A stretch of 64,000 bases of DNA, from contig NC_030991.1 in assembly GCF_000149955.1 (NCBI RefSeq), positions 2,041,132-2,105,131 on the forward strand, in the 5' to 3' direction. Every line of letters starts with the position of its first letter. Within the stretch, counting starts at the first letter, position 1. The notes beneath the pieces are model-generated. The model saw only the letters and a program-made list of their open reading frames with translations, had not been told where the DNA came from and searched no databases. A program made the position numbers and the translations under genes. This DNA is from Fusarium oxysporum f. sp. lycopersici 4287 (Eukaryota > Ascomycota > Sordariomycetes > Hypocreales > Nectriaceae). Shown here piece by piece: positions 63,635 through 64,000 of this stretch.

Positions 63635-64000
63635 AAGTGGACGTTTCGCCTTGTCATTGGCCAATCATCCCTGTATCTACCCCGAATTCCCCCGCATTCC
63701 ATGCTCACAATAGAACCTCCAAGCAAATTTTAAGTCAGAGCGGTGATCTAGCCCTTTGATTGGTTGACTTCTTTACCTTCTTTTCTTCCTGAGTTTCGAG
63801 TTCAACCTTATTTGAGGGATCTGAACGCGTTGACGCGCGCATGACGTGTATCCTGGTCATCTATCTAACTTTCAGGGAAATTTGTGCTTTGTAGAGTTGA
63901 AAGAATTCATCATTAGCACCTTATCCCTTCGAGTGCTAACAGACGCCAGGTACGTGGAGATGTAAGGTTGCAGCCAATCAGCGCGCTGCTGAGAACGTTT
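63635..64000. other. 3' flank to the window edge
   Basis: No coding or RNA feature is recognised. CACTTTCACTGAAAGTG at 63623-63639 is a short perfect palindrome spanning the stop codon of the preceding gene. Confidence 0.35.

Overview
The window looks like a transposon-rich stretch of a filamentous ascomycete genome (Pezizomycotina; Aspergillus/Penicillium-like order Eurotiales is my best guess). The evidence is short introns (48-94 nt) with GT..AG ends, several with CTGAC- or TTGAT-like branch sites, fungal gene families (ABCG transporter, sterol-glucosyltransferase-like GT28, Tmt1-like methyltransferase, DUF1275, GPI-type surface protein), and fungal transposon families (Tad-like LINE, Fot/pogo, piggyBac-like, MULE, hAT). 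There are no bacterial operons. Two runs of N (14540-14639, 22284-22518) are assembly gaps.

Layout. 1-4.9 kb holds broken material: a bHLH transcription-factor pseudogene with a 262-bp piggyBac-like miniature element at its 3' side, a fragment of NADPH-cytochrome P450 reductase, and a decayed pogo/Fot transposase. 5-10.9 kb is a nearly intact Tad-like LINE with two overlapping ORFs and one UGA inside the RNase H domain. 11.8-17.2 kb has three or four uncharacterised host genes, including a secreted, probably GPI-anchored protein. 17.57-20.51 kb is an apparently intact MULE with 98-bp terminal inverted repeats and a 9-bp target duplication. 21.2-36.8 kb is a transposon cluster (two piggyBac-like elements, three Fot/pogo elements of one family, one nested inside an AT-rich relative, and a pogo relic) that surrounds three host loci: a divergent pair of paralogous multispan membrane proteins and a two-exon Cys-rich 58-aa protein.

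37-51.4 kb is the most gene-like part: a DUF1275 membrane protein, a bacterial-type CoA-disulfide reductase fused to rhodanese, an ABCG half-transporter, a sterol-glucosyltransferase-like enzyme, a His-rich putative metal-binding protein, and a Tmt1-like methyltransferase. Between the last two lie a hAT-like miniature element and a BED-finger relic. 52-57 kb holds relics (LINE ORF1, a second MULE) and unassigned fragments. 57.4-64 kb has an MDR-family oxidoreductase, a decayed hAT element, a small four-exon gene, and a membrane-protein gene with an apparent frameshift.

The host genes do not form an obvious biosynthetic cluster. Several decayed transposons show C-to-T or G-to-A nonsense changes, as expected from repeat-induced point mutation (RIP), while three elements (MULE, Fot copy B, LINE ORF1) keep full reading frames. 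No wholly new system can be claimed; the best leads are the paralogous membrane pair, the CoA-disulfide reductase-rhodanese gene, the tRNA-like dispersed repeat and the two intact DNA transposons.
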